Origin: Burkholderiaceae bacterium
Lineage (GTDB): Bacteria > Pseudomonadota > Gammaproteobacteria > Burkholderiales > Burkholderiaceae
Reading direction: 5' to 3'
Length of the DNA: 8,382 nt
NCBI GenBank assembly: GCA_947373615.1
Contig: CANBYN010000076.1
Location: forward strand, 1-8,382
Position 1 is the stretch's first letter. Each line of letters opens with the position of its first letter. A program made the position numbers and the translations under genes. A model generated the notes under the pieces. That model was not told the DNA's origin. It did not search any database and was given only the letters and a program-made list of their open reading frames with translations. Shown in pieces: positions 1-7,441 of the stretch.

Positions 1-60
1 TAGAGGCAAAAAAAACAGCATAGTAAAAAGTCAAATAACATCCTCTCACTACATTGAATA
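1..60. other. Left-edge intergenic stretch with no recognisable gene
   Basis: This AT-rich stretch contains no open frame of useful length and no recognisable RNA gene. It lies between the window edge and the hairpin terminator that follows ppsA. It may be the 3' flank of a gene lying to the left, but the sequence shown does not identify one. Confidence 0.5.
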
Positions 61-92
61 AAAAAGGCCTAGATCCAATCTAGGCCTTTTTG
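60..92. terminator. Strong, probably bidirectional intrinsic terminator after ppsA
   Basis: A perfect 14-bp inverted repeat is visible. The left arm AAAAAGGCCTAGAT (61-74) pairs with ATCTAGGCCTTTTT (78-91) across a 3-base loop CCA. Both strands end the GC-rich part of the stem with a run of T (five on the plus strand, six on the minus strand), the form of a bidirectional Rho-independent terminator. On the minus strand it begins about 32 bases past the ppsA stop codon, so it most likely ends the ppsA transcript. It could equally stop a plus-strand transcript arriving from a gene left of the window, but no such gene is visible. Confidence 0.88.
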
Positions 93-123
93 TAGAGCTC
101 AGCATTACTGCTACTTAAGTGCT

Positions 124-2529
124 TTACGCCTTTAAGTTCTTACCCAACATTTCCCAAGTGGCAACAACGCTATCTGGGTTAAGTGAGATCGAAGTGATAC
201 CCTTCTCCACCAACCAGCGTGCAAAATCCGGGTGGTCTGAAGGACCTTGACCGCAAATACCCACGTATTTGTTTTGCTTGCGGCAAGCATCGATCGAGCG
301 AGCAATCATAAATTCAACTGCTGGATCGCGCTCATCAAAGTCGATTGCTAACAACTCCATGCCAGAGTCACGATCAAGACCTAAAGTTAACTGAGTCATA
401 TCATTAGAGCCAATTGAGAAGCCATCGAAATGCTCAAGGAATTGATCAGCAAGAATAGCATTAGAAGGAATCTCGCACATCATTATGAGGCGCAGACCAT
501 TGACACCACGCTTAAGGCCAAACTTTTCCATCATTGAAATAACACGTTCAGCTTGTTTAATCGTGCGCACAAACGGAACCATGATCTCCACGTTATCCAA
601 ACCCATTTCTTCACGCACACGCTTCATCGCCGCACACTCAAGAGCAAATGCTTCACCAAAATCTTCAGAGACATAACGTGAAGCACCGCGGAAGCCAAGC
701 ATTGGATTTTCTTCATCCGGCTCGTAGCGAGAACCACCAATTAACTTCTTGTACTCATTCGATTTGAAATCAGATAAGCGCACAATTACTGATTTTGGAT
801 AGAAGGCAGCTGCAATCGTTGCAACACCCTCAACTAACTTATCCTCATAGAATTTTCGTGGACTTGCATGACCACGAGCAACACTCTCTACAGCGCGTTT
901 GAGATCGGGGTCAATGTTTGGATATTCCAAGACTGCACGCGGATGAACGCCAATATTGTTGTTAATAATGAATTCAAGACGGGCTAAGCCAACACCGGCA
1001 TTCGGTATCTGGCAGAAATCAAATGCCAGCTGAGGATTGCCAATATTCATAGTGATCTTCACTGGAATTTCTGGCAACACACCGCGTGATACTTCAGTTA
1101 CTTCAGTTTCGATCAATCCATCATAGATATGACCTTCATCACCCTCGGCACAAGAAACGGTCACCATCATGCCATCTTGCAAATGCTCTGTAGCGTCGCC
1201 ACAACCAACTACTGCAGGCACCCCCAATTCACGCGCGATGATCGCGGCGTGGCAGGTTCGACCTCCACGATTAGTCACAATCGCAGAAGCACGCTTCATT
1301 ACTGGCTCCCAGTTGGGGTCGGTCATATCAGCCACCAATACATCACCAGGTTGAACACGGTCCATCTCGCTTGGGTCACGAATAATGCGAACAGGACCTG
1401 CACCAATTTTTTGTCCAATCGCGCGACCTTTTACTAATACCTTAGAGCTACCCTTAAGCTTGTAACGCATTTCAACTTGGCCGGCTGCTTGACTCTTCAC
1501 TGTCTCTGGACGAGCCTGAAGAATATAAATGCGGCCATCTTGACCATCTTTACCCCACTCGATATCCATTGGACGACCGTAATGCTTTTCGATAATGACA
1601 GCATACTTAGCCAATTCTGTAATGTCTTTGTCATCCAAAGAATAACGATTGCGCATTTCTGGAGATACATCAACGGTTTGAACCTTCTCAGCAGAACCCT
1701 TGGGTGCAAATTGCATTTGAATCAACTTAGAACCCAAAGAGCGACGGATGATGGCATATTTGTCTTGGGCTAAAGTCGTTTTGAAAACATAAAACTCATC
1801 CGGATTAACTGCACCCTGCACAACAGTTTCACCCAAGCCATAGCTTGAAGTAATGAATACGACATCCTCAAAGCCTGACTCGGTATCCAGAGTAAACATT
1901 ACCCCAGCAGCACCCAAGTCAGATCGAACCATGCGCTGAATACCAGCAGACAAGGCTACCTCAGCGTGAGCAAAGCCTTTGTGGACACGATAGGAAATAG
2001 CGCGATCGTTATAGAGCGAGGCAAATACTTCACGAATCTTTTTAAGAACGTCATCAATACCCTCAACATTCAAAAAAGTTTCTTGCTGACCCGCAAAAGA
2101 AGCATCTGGCAAATCTTCTGCAGTAGCGGAAGAACGAACGGCAAAAGATCCTTTTCCAGAGTCATCCAAAATCGCAAATGCTTTGCGAATTTCTTCATTT
2201 AGTTTTGGTTGAAATGGAGCCGTTTCGATCCACTGACGAATTTCGGCACCGGCCTCAGCCAATGCACGAACATCATCAATATTCAAACCTTCTAATCGCT
2301 TTTGAATGCGTTCAGTAAGGTTGTTATGTTTTAGAAAATCACGAAATGCCAGCGCAGTTGTGGCAAAACCAGTTGGCACACGCACACCTGTAGAAGCCAG
2401 CTGAGAAATCATTTCACCTAAAGAAGCATTCTTACCGCCGACTGATTCAACATCAGTCATGCGAAGTTGCTCAAAAGGTAAGACATAAGCGTCAGCTATA
2501 TTGCTATTTTGTTGTTGTTGGTTAGGCAT
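124..2529 (-). CDS. ppsA: Phosphoenolpyruvate synthase (pyruvate, water dikinase)
   Basis: This cytosolic enzyme converts pyruvate, ATP and water to PEP, AMP and phosphate, the gluconeogenic entry from pyruvate. The 801 residues are close to the E. coli length (about 792) and alignable throughout from memory. The order is an N-terminal ATP-grasp-like nucleotide-binding domain (GGKNASLGEM at 31-40, VRSSATAEDLPDASFAGQQE from 131), the swivelling phosphohistidine domain (GGRTCHAA at 422-429, phosphorylated His427), and a C-terminal PEP-binding TIM barrel (MCEIPSN at 684-690, GSNDMTQL at 707-714, GICGQGPSDHP with catalytic Cys759). Thr425, two residues before the active His, matches the threonine phosphorylated by PpsR. 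The ATG start is preceded by GAGAG six bases upstream. The first 15 residues, including a four-glutamine run from CAA repeats, look unconserved. The gene is monocistronic, divergent from ppsR, and ends just before a strong terminator. No defect is visible. Confidence 0.97.
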   Translation of the reverse strand: MPNQQQQNSNIADAYVLPFEQLRMTDVESVGGKNASLGEMISQLASTGVRVPTGFATTALAFRDFLKHNNLTERIQKRLEGLNIDDVRALAEAGAEIRQWIETAPFQPKLNEEIRKAFAILDDSGKGSFAVRSSATAEDLPDASFAGQQETFLNVEGIDDVLKKIREVFASLYNDRAISYRVHKGFAHAEVALSAGIQRMVRSDLGAAGVMFTLDTESGFEDVVFITSSYGLGETVVQGAVNPDEFYVFKTTLAQDKYAIIRRSLGSKLIQMQFAPKGSAEKVQTVDVSPEMRNRYSLDDKDITELAKYAVIIEKHYGRPMDIEWGKDGQDGRIYILQARPETVKSQAAGQVEMRYKLKGSSKVLVKGRAIGQKIGAGPVRIIRDPSEMDRVQPGDVLVADMTDPNWEPVMKRASAIVTNRGGRTCHAAIIARELGVPAVVGCGDATEHLQDGMMVTVSCAEGDEGHIYDGLIETEVTEVSRGVLPEIPVKITMNIGNPQLAFDFCQIPNAGVGLARLEFIINNNIGVHPRAVLEYPNIDPDLKRAVESVARGHASPRKFYEDKLVEGVATIAAAFYPKSVIVRLSDFKSNEYKKLIGGSRYEPDEENPMLGFRGASRYVSEDFGEAFALECAAMKRVREEMGLDNVEIMVPFVRTIKQAERVISMMEKFGLKRGVNGLRLIMMCEIPSNAILADQFLEHFDGFSIGSNDMTQLTLGLDRDSGMELLAIDFDERDPAVEFMIARSIDACRKQNKYVGICGQGPSDHPDFARWLVEKGITSISLNPDSVVATWEMLGKNLKA

Positions 2530-2635
2530 AAGATACTCTCAAAAGATAAGAAAACTGTTCAAGCGAACGATCTAAAATAAGGCATACTTCAATAAATTCT
2601 ATTGTAGCCCTGACACAAACACTTAGGCCAAACTC
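2530..2635. promoter_or_regulatory. Divergent ppsA/ppsR intergenic promoter region
   Basis: This 106-base AT-rich spacer must carry the start signals for both divergent genes. On the minus strand a TACAAT (plus-strand bases 2601-2606) is a fair -10 box for ppsA, giving a leader of roughly 65 bases. Its best -35 candidate, TTGGCC, sits at a poor 19-base spacing. I find no convincing sigma-70 promoter for ppsR on the plus strand. A short imperfect dyad, GTTC-AAGC-GAAC (around 2558-2569), lies in the middle and could bind a regulator, but its arms are only 4 bases. That promoters exist here is inferred from gene orientation; the exact boxes are weak. Confidence 0.45.
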
Positions 2636-3463
2636 ATGCTTAACGAATCCCGCATTGTTTTTATCGTATCAGACGGCACTGGCATCACCGCCGAGAACTT
2701 TAGCCAATCCATTTTGGCCCAATTTGAGACCCCCTTTAAGCATATTCGGGTGCCTTTCGTTGATAGCGTAGATAAGGCCCATAAAGCCGTTAGCAGCATT
2801 AGCCAGGCGGCCAGTAAATACGGCGTTCTGCCCATTGTTTTCACCACTTTGGTGAATCCTGAGCTCAATGCCATTGTTGGCAAGGCGAATGGGATTGTCC
2901 TTGATATGTTCCAGACCTTTGTGGCACCTCTTGAGGCGGCCTTAGGCATGAAATCTACCCATGCCATGAATCGTCTACACCATAACGCAGATACCGATGC
3001 CTATAAGAACCGGATTGAGGCAATTAACTATTCGCTAGCCCACGATGATGGGCAATCGAACAAAAACCTAGCTGATGCTGATGTAATCTTGGTGGGCATC
3101 TCTCGGGTAGGTAAAACACCGACCAGCCTTTATCTAGCCATGCAATATGGTTTAAAGGCTGCCAACTACCCCCTCATCCCGGAAGATTTTGAACGGGGAC
3201 AACTTCCGAAAGATCTGGTTCCGTACCGTAATAAAATCTTTGGCCTCATGATAGACGCTGAACGCCTATCGGAAATTCGCAACGAACGCAGACCTGGCAG
3301 TAACTATGCAAAACTCGAAAACTGTCGCTACGAAATTAATGAAGCTACAGCGATGATGAAAAAACAATCAATTCCCTGGGTCATGACTACCAGTAAATCT
3401 ATTGAAGAAATTGCGACTACTGTCTTACAAGGAATTAAGTCAGATAAAACAATCTTGGGCTAG
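2636..3463 (+). CDS. ppsR: PEP synthase regulatory protein (ADP-dependent kinase / Pi-dependent pyrophosphorylase)
   Basis: The 275-residue product belongs to the PSRP (DUF299) family and has the usual length. Known members inactivate PEP synthase by ADP-dependent phosphorylation of a threonine near the catalytic histidine, and reactivate it by phosphate-dependent removal giving pyrophosphate. Visible hallmarks are the N-terminal VSDGTGITAE (11-20), the conserved stretch from HHNADTD to AHDDG (115-139), and the P-loop-like GISRVGKT (154-161) followed by PTS. The ATG at 2636 follows an in-frame TAG at 2624-2626, so no earlier start is possible; a weak AGG lies eight bases upstream. It is divergent from ppsA, its expected substrate, and that target carries the matching Thr-Cys-His. 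This family also contains regulators of pyruvate phosphate dikinase, but with ppsA next door the PEP synthase role is strongly favoured. Confidence 0.95.
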   Translation: MLNESRIVFIVSDGTGITAENFSQSILAQFETPFKHIRVPFVDSVDKAHKAVSSISQAASKYGVLPIVFTTLVNPELNAIVGKANGIVLDMFQTFVAPLEAALGMKSTHAMNRLHHNADTDAYKNRIEAINYSLAHDDGQSNKNLADADVILVGISRVGKTPTSLYLAMQYGLKAANYPLIPEDFERGQLPKDLVPYRNKIFGLMIDAERLSEIRNERRPGSNYAKLENCRYEINEATAMMKKQSIPWVMTTSKSIEEIATTVLQGIKSDKTILG

Positions 3464-3474
3464 GTAATATGACT

Positions 3475-3524
3475 AAGCCATCCATTGATAGGCCATTTAA
3501 ATTCAATGCCTATGGGGGCTTTTT
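3475..3524 (+). terminator. Probable intrinsic terminator of ppsR
   Basis: Twelve bases past the ppsR stop, ATAGGC (3488-3493) pairs with GCCTAT (3508-3513). A further inner ATT/AAT and an outer AAGCC/GGCTT (3475-3479 with 3517-3521) give a long interrupted stem. It is followed by a run of T ending at 3524. The stem has bulges and the T run is short, so the call is moderate; its position right after ppsR supports it. Confidence 0.55.
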
Positions 3525-3527
3525 GGT

Positions 3528-3550
3528 AAAAATCCAAACACTTGGATTTT
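3528..3550 (-). terminator. Probable intrinsic terminator of the lpx-rnhB-methyltransferase operon
   Basis: AAAATCCAA (3529-3537) pairs perfectly with TTGGATTTT (3542-3550) across a four-base loop ACAC. On the minus strand the stem ends in GGATTTTTACC, that is with a five-T run. It lies 16 bases beyond the methyltransferase stop codon. The stem has few G-C pairs, so efficiency may be modest. It is nearly symmetric and might also act on plus-strand read-through from ppsR. Confidence 0.55.
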
Positions 3551-3565
3551 CCTCGCAGTAGTAGC

Positions 3566-4390
3566 CTAAGACCGCCTTGCCCGCACCGTCTCAAATAGAC
3601 AAACTGCTGCTGCAGTAGAGACATTTAGTGATTCAACACGCGGATCAATTGGAATTGAAATTCCCTTGGACTGCGCCAGCAGGTCCAAAGAGACACCCTG
3701 ACCTTCGCTACCCATAACCCATGCGACGGGATACAAAAGCTCTTTTTTCAGAGAGAAGAGATCATGTTCTGCATCCGCCGAAGCAACCAAGAGTGGCGCA
3801 GTAATCGCACTCAGTACCTGCTGGTTTGACCAACCTTCATAAAGATCCAATAAGCGATGAGCTCCCATTCCAGCTCGCAAGACCTTGCTGGACCACAGAT
3901 GAGCACAACCAGATAAAGCAATTACCTGCGTAAATCCAAATGCTGCTGCAGTGCGAAGAATAGAGCCGACATTACCCGCATCTTGGATGCGATCCAATAT
4001 CACTACATCACCATCAAGAGTGGAAATAGATTGCGGTGGCGCTATCGTGGATTTAGGTAAGCTTAATAAACCTGCAATATGTGGAGCATTCACTAAATCA
4101 CCTAATAAATCCCAGAGTGCGCTATCTAATTGATAAACCTTGGTATTAGGACATATTTCGATATGGGAATATACCGCTTCAGCAATTTCTACATTTTTTA
4201 AGCCAACCTCTGAAGTCAGAAGCGTCTTTAACGCTGAATCACCCACCCATGTCTGCACTAGATGGATACCCTCTATTAGGGCCTGACCATAAGCTATCCT
4301 CGCTTTTTGCCCCTTAGACCCTGTAGCCTGAAGAAGGCGGATCTCCTTAAATAAAGGATTTTCTTTGGAAGTAATCAGACCAAAATTCAT
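3566..4390 (-). CDS. SpoU/TrmH-family RNA 2'-O-ribose methyltransferase, substrate unassigned
   Basis: The 274-residue product has the SpoU/TrmH (SPOUT) architecture: an N-terminal substrate-binding region (about 1-110, beginning ITSKENPLFKEIRLL) and a C-terminal knotted S-adenosylmethionine domain (about 128-270). The three family motifs are intact: motif 1 DRIQDAGNVGSILRTA with Asn140 and the probable catalytic Arg146, motif 2 VMGSEGQGVS (225-234), and motif 3 IPIDPRVESLNVSTA (246-260). Family members methylate the 2'-O of a ribose in rRNA or tRNA. The N-terminus resembles the rRNA-type group (RlmB/TsnR-like), but the exact nucleotide cannot be read from sequence. It starts 3 bases after the rnhB stop without a clear ribosome binding site, suggesting translational coupling, and is the last gene of the lpx operon. 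The gene looks intact. Confidence 0.9.
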   Translation of the reverse strand: MNFGLITSKENPLFKEIRLLQATGSKGQKARIAYGQALIEGIHLVQTWVGDSALKTLLTSEVGLKNVEIAEAVYSHIEICPNTKVYQLDSALWDLLGDLVNAPHIAGLLSLPKSTIAPPQSISTLDGDVVILDRIQDAGNVGSILRTAAAFGFTQVIALSGCAHLWSSKVLRAGMGAHRLLDLYEGWSNQQVLSAITAPLLVASADAEHDLFSLKKELLYPVAWVMGSEGQGVSLDLLAQSKGISIPIDPRVESLNVSTAAAVCLFETVRARRS

Positions 4391-4393
4391 AAC

Positions 4394-4996
4394 TTAATTA
4401 TCAATCGACTCAACAACTTTTCGCACAGGAGAAAAACTTCTTCTATGCTCAGTACAAGCACCATACTGTTTCAAGGCCGCAAAGTGTGCCTCCGTGGGAT
4501 AACCCATGTGCTGAGCAAAGCCATATTGAGGATAGCGCTCATGCAATATTTGCATTTGTCGATCACGCGTAACTTTGGCGATGATCGATGCAGCAGAAAT
4601 TGCAGGCTCCTTGGCATCCCCTTTAATGATGGCTTCTGCTGCAATGGGTAATTCTGGACAGCGATTGCCGTCAATCAATGCCTTGTCTGGCCAAACCCCT
4701 AGTTTGCTTGTTAAGTCTTCAACTGCACGTTTCATTGCCAGCATCGTTGCTTGCAAGATATTGATTTCATCAATTTCTAATGGGCTAGCTTCGCCAACTC
4801 CCCAAGCTTTCGCCTTTTGAAGAATTTGCTCATAAAGGTACTCACGACGAGCGGAGCTTAACTTTTTGGAATCTTTTAACCCCACAATCGGATTATTAGG
4901 ATCAAGCACTACTGCGCCAGCTACGACTGCACCCGCTAACGGGCCACGTCCAGCTTCATCAACTCCGCAGATCCAAATAATGCTGTGCTCGCTCAT
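4394..4996 (-). CDS. rnhB: Ribonuclease HII
   Basis: RNase HII cleaves the RNA strand of RNA-DNA hybrids and nicks 5' of single ribonucleotides embedded in DNA, starting ribonucleotide excision repair in the cytosol. The 200-residue protein is full length for the family (about 198 in E. coli). Visible metal-binding and recognition residues are Asp13-Glu14 and GRG (16-18) in GVDEAGRGPLAG, Asp109 in ALIDGN, and Asp127 in KGDAKEP, 18 residues after Asp109 as expected. SAASIIAKVTRD (134-145) and HMGYPT with Tyr166 are also present. Its ATG overlaps the lpxB stop in an ATGA (4993-4996), and the methyltransferase gene follows after 3 bases, so it is likely translated by coupling within the lipid A operon. 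The lpxB-rnhB linkage is common in proteobacteria. Confidence 0.96.
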   Translation of the reverse strand: MSEHSIIWICGVDEAGRGPLAGAVVAGAVVLDPNNPIVGLKDSKKLSSARREYLYEQILQKAKAWGVGEASPLEIDEINILQATMLAMKRAVEDLTSKLGVWPDKALIDGNRCPELPIAAEAIIKGDAKEPAISAASIIAKVTRDRQMQILHERYPQYGFAQHMGYPTEAHFAALKQYGACTEHRRSFSPVRKVVESIDN

Positions 4997-6186
4997 TTCT
5001 TACGACTATCTGCAATAGTTTGAGCTACTGCTTGAGCAACTAGTAATCCCGTAGGACGACGCAAAGTTTCATGCATATGCACAAATCGCGCCTTTAGATC
5101 GGCAACTTTTGTTGGATGTTCTAGCCAATCTTGCAATGCATTTGCTAGTTTTTCTGGCGTGGCATCATCCTGCAATAACTCAGGCACCACAAACTCGCCA
5201 CATAAAATATTGGGTAGCCCCACGTAGGGCAAATATCCCTGACGCCTCATAATTTGCGCAGTAAGCCATGGCACTTTATAAGAAATTACCATAGGCTTTT
5301 TCCATAAAGCTGCCTGCAAAGTAGCGGTGCCACTAGCAATTAAAACTACATCGGATGCTTCCAATACTTCATCAGCCATACTATTGAGCAAGTAAATTTG
5401 TATGTCTGGATTACTGTTCTTGGCTTTAAGTAAAAGCTGTTCTACTGGATCACGTAGCCTTGGTGTGGCTATTGGAATTAAGAAACTCAGCTTCTGACCT
5501 TTGCAGCGCTTAGCGAGAAGTTGAATTGTTTCAAAAAAGACTGGGGCAATCAGCTCGATCTCAGAACTGCGACTCCCCGGCAAGACAGCAATCACAATAC
5601 CGTCCAAATTAGTACTTGGAATTTTTAGGGTCTGGGAAATTTTTTCTCGCGCTAGATTGGTATTGGGCTCAAGTGGAATATCACTGGCAAGTGGATGCCC
5701 TACATAAGTCGAAGATACACCTGCACGATCGTAAATTTCAGTTTCAAATGGAAAAATGCATAACATTCGCTCAACAGCTTTGGCAATTTTCTTAATCCGT
5801 CCTGCACGCCATGCCCAAATCGATGGGGAGACGAAATGCAAAGTCGGAATTCCTGCTTTGCGTAACTGCAGTTCTACGCCTAAATTAAAGTCTGGTGCAT
5901 CAATTCCCAAATAGACATCTGGACGCCCCTCATCCAAGAGATTGGCAATCAGCTCCTTACGCAGACTTAGAATTGCTGGAAGTTGCTTTATCGCCTCAAC
6001 ATAACCACGAACACTTAAAGTCTCCATTGGCCAATCGGAGCGCATACCTTCGGCTTGCATTCGTGGTCCACCAATGCCATAAACTTGAAGACCAGCCATC
6101 TCCGGCATATGATTGAGCGCTCTCAATACTGGTGCAGCGAGCAAATCTCCTGAAGGCTCGCCAGCTACACAAGCTAACTTTGGCAA
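4993..6186 (-). CDS. lpxB: Lipid-A-disaccharide synthase, TTG start
   Basis: LpxB is a peripheral inner-membrane glycosyltransferase (GT19) that joins UDP-2,3-diacylglucosamine to lipid X, giving the lipid A disaccharide phosphate. The 397 residues include AGEPSGD (8-14), IDAPDFN (95-101) with the conserved Asp96, SPSIWAWR (120-127), FPFE (145-148), GHPL (163-166), LPGSR (202-206) in the nucleotide-binding half, SGTATLQAAL (285-294), and Asn326 in GLPNILCGE. The start is TTG: an in-frame TGA lies about 16 codons upstream, no ATG or GTG occurs between it and the TTG, and the first internal ATG (Met27) would remove AGEPSGD. No strong ribosome binding site precedes it. It lies 8 bases after the lpxA stop and overlaps rnhB by 4 bases, so translation probably depends on coupling with lpxA. 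The protein is otherwise intact. Confidence 0.96.
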   Translation of the reverse strand: MPKLACVAGEPSGDLLAAPVLRALNHMPEMAGLQVYGIGGPRMQAEGMRSDWPMETLSVRGYVEAIKQLPAILSLRKELIANLLDEGRPDVYLGIDAPDFNLGVELQLRKAGIPTLHFVSPSIWAWRAGRIKKIAKAVERMLCIFPFETEIYDRAGVSSTYVGHPLASDIPLEPNTNLAREKISQTLKIPSTNLDGIVIAVLPGSRSSEIELIAPVFFETIQLLAKRCKGQKLSFLIPIATPRLRDPVEQLLLKAKNSNPDIQIYLLNSMADEVLEASDVVLIASGTATLQAALWKKPMVISYKVPWLTAQIMRRQGYLPYVGLPNILCGEFVVPELLQDDATPEKLANALQDWLEHPTKVADLKARFVHMHETLRRPTGLLVAQAVAQTIADSRKK

Positions 6187-6194
6187 GGCGAGCT

Positions 6195-6992
6195 TTACCG
6201 AACAATACCGCGTGTAGAAGCGGCGATAAAGTCATGAAACTGAGCAAGCCTTTCAGCGGTTGCAGTATCAGCTACGCTGGCAGAAACCATCTTTTGAATC
6301 TCCACCTTAGCATCTTCAAAGCTAAGGCCATCCTTATAAAGAACCCTATAGGCTTGACGCAAGGCAGTGATAGTTTCAGTAGAGAAACCACGGCGTTTCA
6401 GTCCTTCAACATTAATGCCATGAGGGGATGCTTTTTCACCAGCCGCCATCACAAAGGGAGGAATATCCTGCACCAAAGCAGAAGCTCCACCAAGCATGCC
6501 ATGTTGTCCAATACGCACAAATTGATGCACCCCTGACATACCACCTAAAATTGCCCAGTCCTCTACATGAACATGGCCTGCAATTTGCGCATTGCTTGCA
6601 AAGATGGTGTTATTACCTACCTGACAATCATGTGCAATATGCACGTATGCCATGATCCAGTTGTCATTACCAATACGTGTAATACCGCCGTCTTGTACTG
6701 TACCGGTGTGGATCGTAGTGAACTCACGAATGGTATTGCGATCACCAATAATTAATTGAGTCGGTTCTCCACGGTATTTCATGTCCTGTGGAACGCCGCC
6801 AATGGCTGTGAAGTGAGCAAAAGTGTTCCCTTGTCCAATTGTCGTGAAGCCCTCTATAACCGCATGAGAACCCACCTTAGTTCCAGCGCCAATCCTTACA
6901 TTCGGTCCAATAATCGAATAAGGGCCAATCTCAACATCATCGGCTAGATCAGCTTTGCTATCAACTACAGCAGATGCATGAATCCGAGTCAT
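6195..6992 (-). CDS. lpxA: UDP-N-acetylglucosamine O-acyltransferase
   Basis: LpxA catalyses the first step of lipid A synthesis, moving an R-3-hydroxyacyl chain from acyl carrier protein to the 3-OH of UDP-GlcNAc in the cytosol; the enzyme is a trimer of left-handed beta helices. The 265 residues (E. coli about 262) show hexapeptide repeats over about 1-185 and a C-terminal helical domain. Catalytic His121 lies in IAHDCQVG (119-126), His156 in GVHQF, and the UDP-sugar binding segment HGINVEGLKRRGF (191-203) holds Asn194, Glu196 and Arg200. Gly169 occupies the place of E. coli Gly173, the acyl-chain ruler. The ATG overlaps the fabZ stop in an ATGA (6989-6992), with AAGG about 6 bases upstream inside fabZ. 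The gene lies between fabZ and lpxB, the standard order. Confidence 0.97.
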   Translation of the reverse strand: MTRIHASAVVDSKADLADDVEIGPYSIIGPNVRIGAGTKVGSHAVIEGFTTIGQGNTFAHFTAIGGVPQDMKYRGEPTQLIIGDRNTIREFTTIHTGTVQDGGITRIGNDNWIMAYVHIAHDCQVGNNTIFASNAQIAGHVHVEDWAILGGMSGVHQFVRIGQHGMLGGASALVQDIPPFVMAAGEKASPHGINVEGLKRRGFSTETITALRQAYRVLYKDGLSFEDAKVEIQKMVSASVADTATAERLAQFHDFIAASTRGIVR

Positions 6993-7441
6993 TGCGCGCC
7001 TTTCGTACGCACAGCACAGGTTATGTCAGCCTCAGCAGCAAGCTCGCCATCTACAGTTGCTTTTACATGGAATTTATAGATGCCGGCTTTTTCACGCTGG
7101 TAAGTAGCAACCATAACCAATTGGTCGCCAGGAAGCACCGGCTTCTTAAACCGAGCGCCATCTATGCCTGCAAAATAGTAAACAGCATCTTCCGCTTTTG
7201 CCTCTGTAAATGTCAACAAGGCAGCAGTCTGGGCCAAAGCCTCAATAATCAGCACGCCAGGCATTACTGGGAAATCGGGAAAATGTCCTTGAAAAAATGG
7301 TTCATTGATCGTGACATTCTTAATTGCTGTAATACTCTGACGTGGAGTAAATTCCAACACACGATCCACCAATAGAAATGGATATCGATGTGGCAGTAAC
7401 TTCATGATCTGATTGATATCAATTGCTATTTCTTTAGTCAT
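6989..7441 (-). CDS. fabZ: 3-hydroxyacyl-[acyl-carrier-protein] dehydratase FabZ
   Basis: FabZ dehydrates R-3-hydroxyacyl-ACP to trans-2-enoyl-ACP in fatty acid elongation, competing with LpxA and LpxD for the same substrate pool. The hot-dog-fold protein is 150 residues from the ATG at 7441, the normal family length. It shows LLPHRYPFLLVDRV (15-28), the catalytic His53 in GHFPDFPVMPGV and Glu67 in IIEALAQ, and the conserved RFKKPVLPGDQL (97-108). The frame stays open upstream to an ATG at 7552 (187 residues), but those 37 residues have no family counterpart and overlap the lpxD 3' end by 65 bases, so the shorter start is preferred; a weak AGG lies 7 bases before it. It follows lpxD after a 46-base gap and overlaps lpxA by 4 bases. 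Confidence 0.96.
   Translation of the reverse strand: MTKEIAIDINQIMKLLPHRYPFLLVDRVLEFTPRQSITAIKNVTINEPFFQGHFPDFPVMPGVLIIEALAQTAALLTFTEAKAEDAVYYFAGIDGARFKKPVLPGDQLVMVATYQREKAGIYKFHVKATVDGELAAEADITCAVRTKGAQ

Noticed and set aside
1129..1773. Plus-strand open frames antisense to ppsA (102 and 98 residues)
   Set aside because: They mirror the conserved phosphohistidine region of ppsA, have no family features, and show no start signals of their own.
2506..2520. CAA repeat (four glutamine codons) at the ppsA N-terminus as a phase-variable tract
   Set aside because: It is a trinucleotide run of four units, too short and in frame, so slippage would not switch the gene off.
2556..2571. Dyad GTTC-AAGC-GAAC in the ppsA/ppsR spacer as an operator, for example for a Cra/FruR-type regulator
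   Set aside because: The arms are only 4 bases and the sequence does not fit the TGAAnCGnTTCA type consensus well; chance is likely.
2623..2967. 114-residue open frame antisense to the ppsR start
   Set aside because: It lies wholly opposite a conserved gene, its sequence has no recognisable motif, and it is explained by ppsR codon structure.
6132..7375. Several plus-strand frames of 62-134 residues opposite lpxB, lpxA and fabZ
   Set aside because: All lie opposite intact conserved genes and none has a recognisable domain or ribosome binding site.
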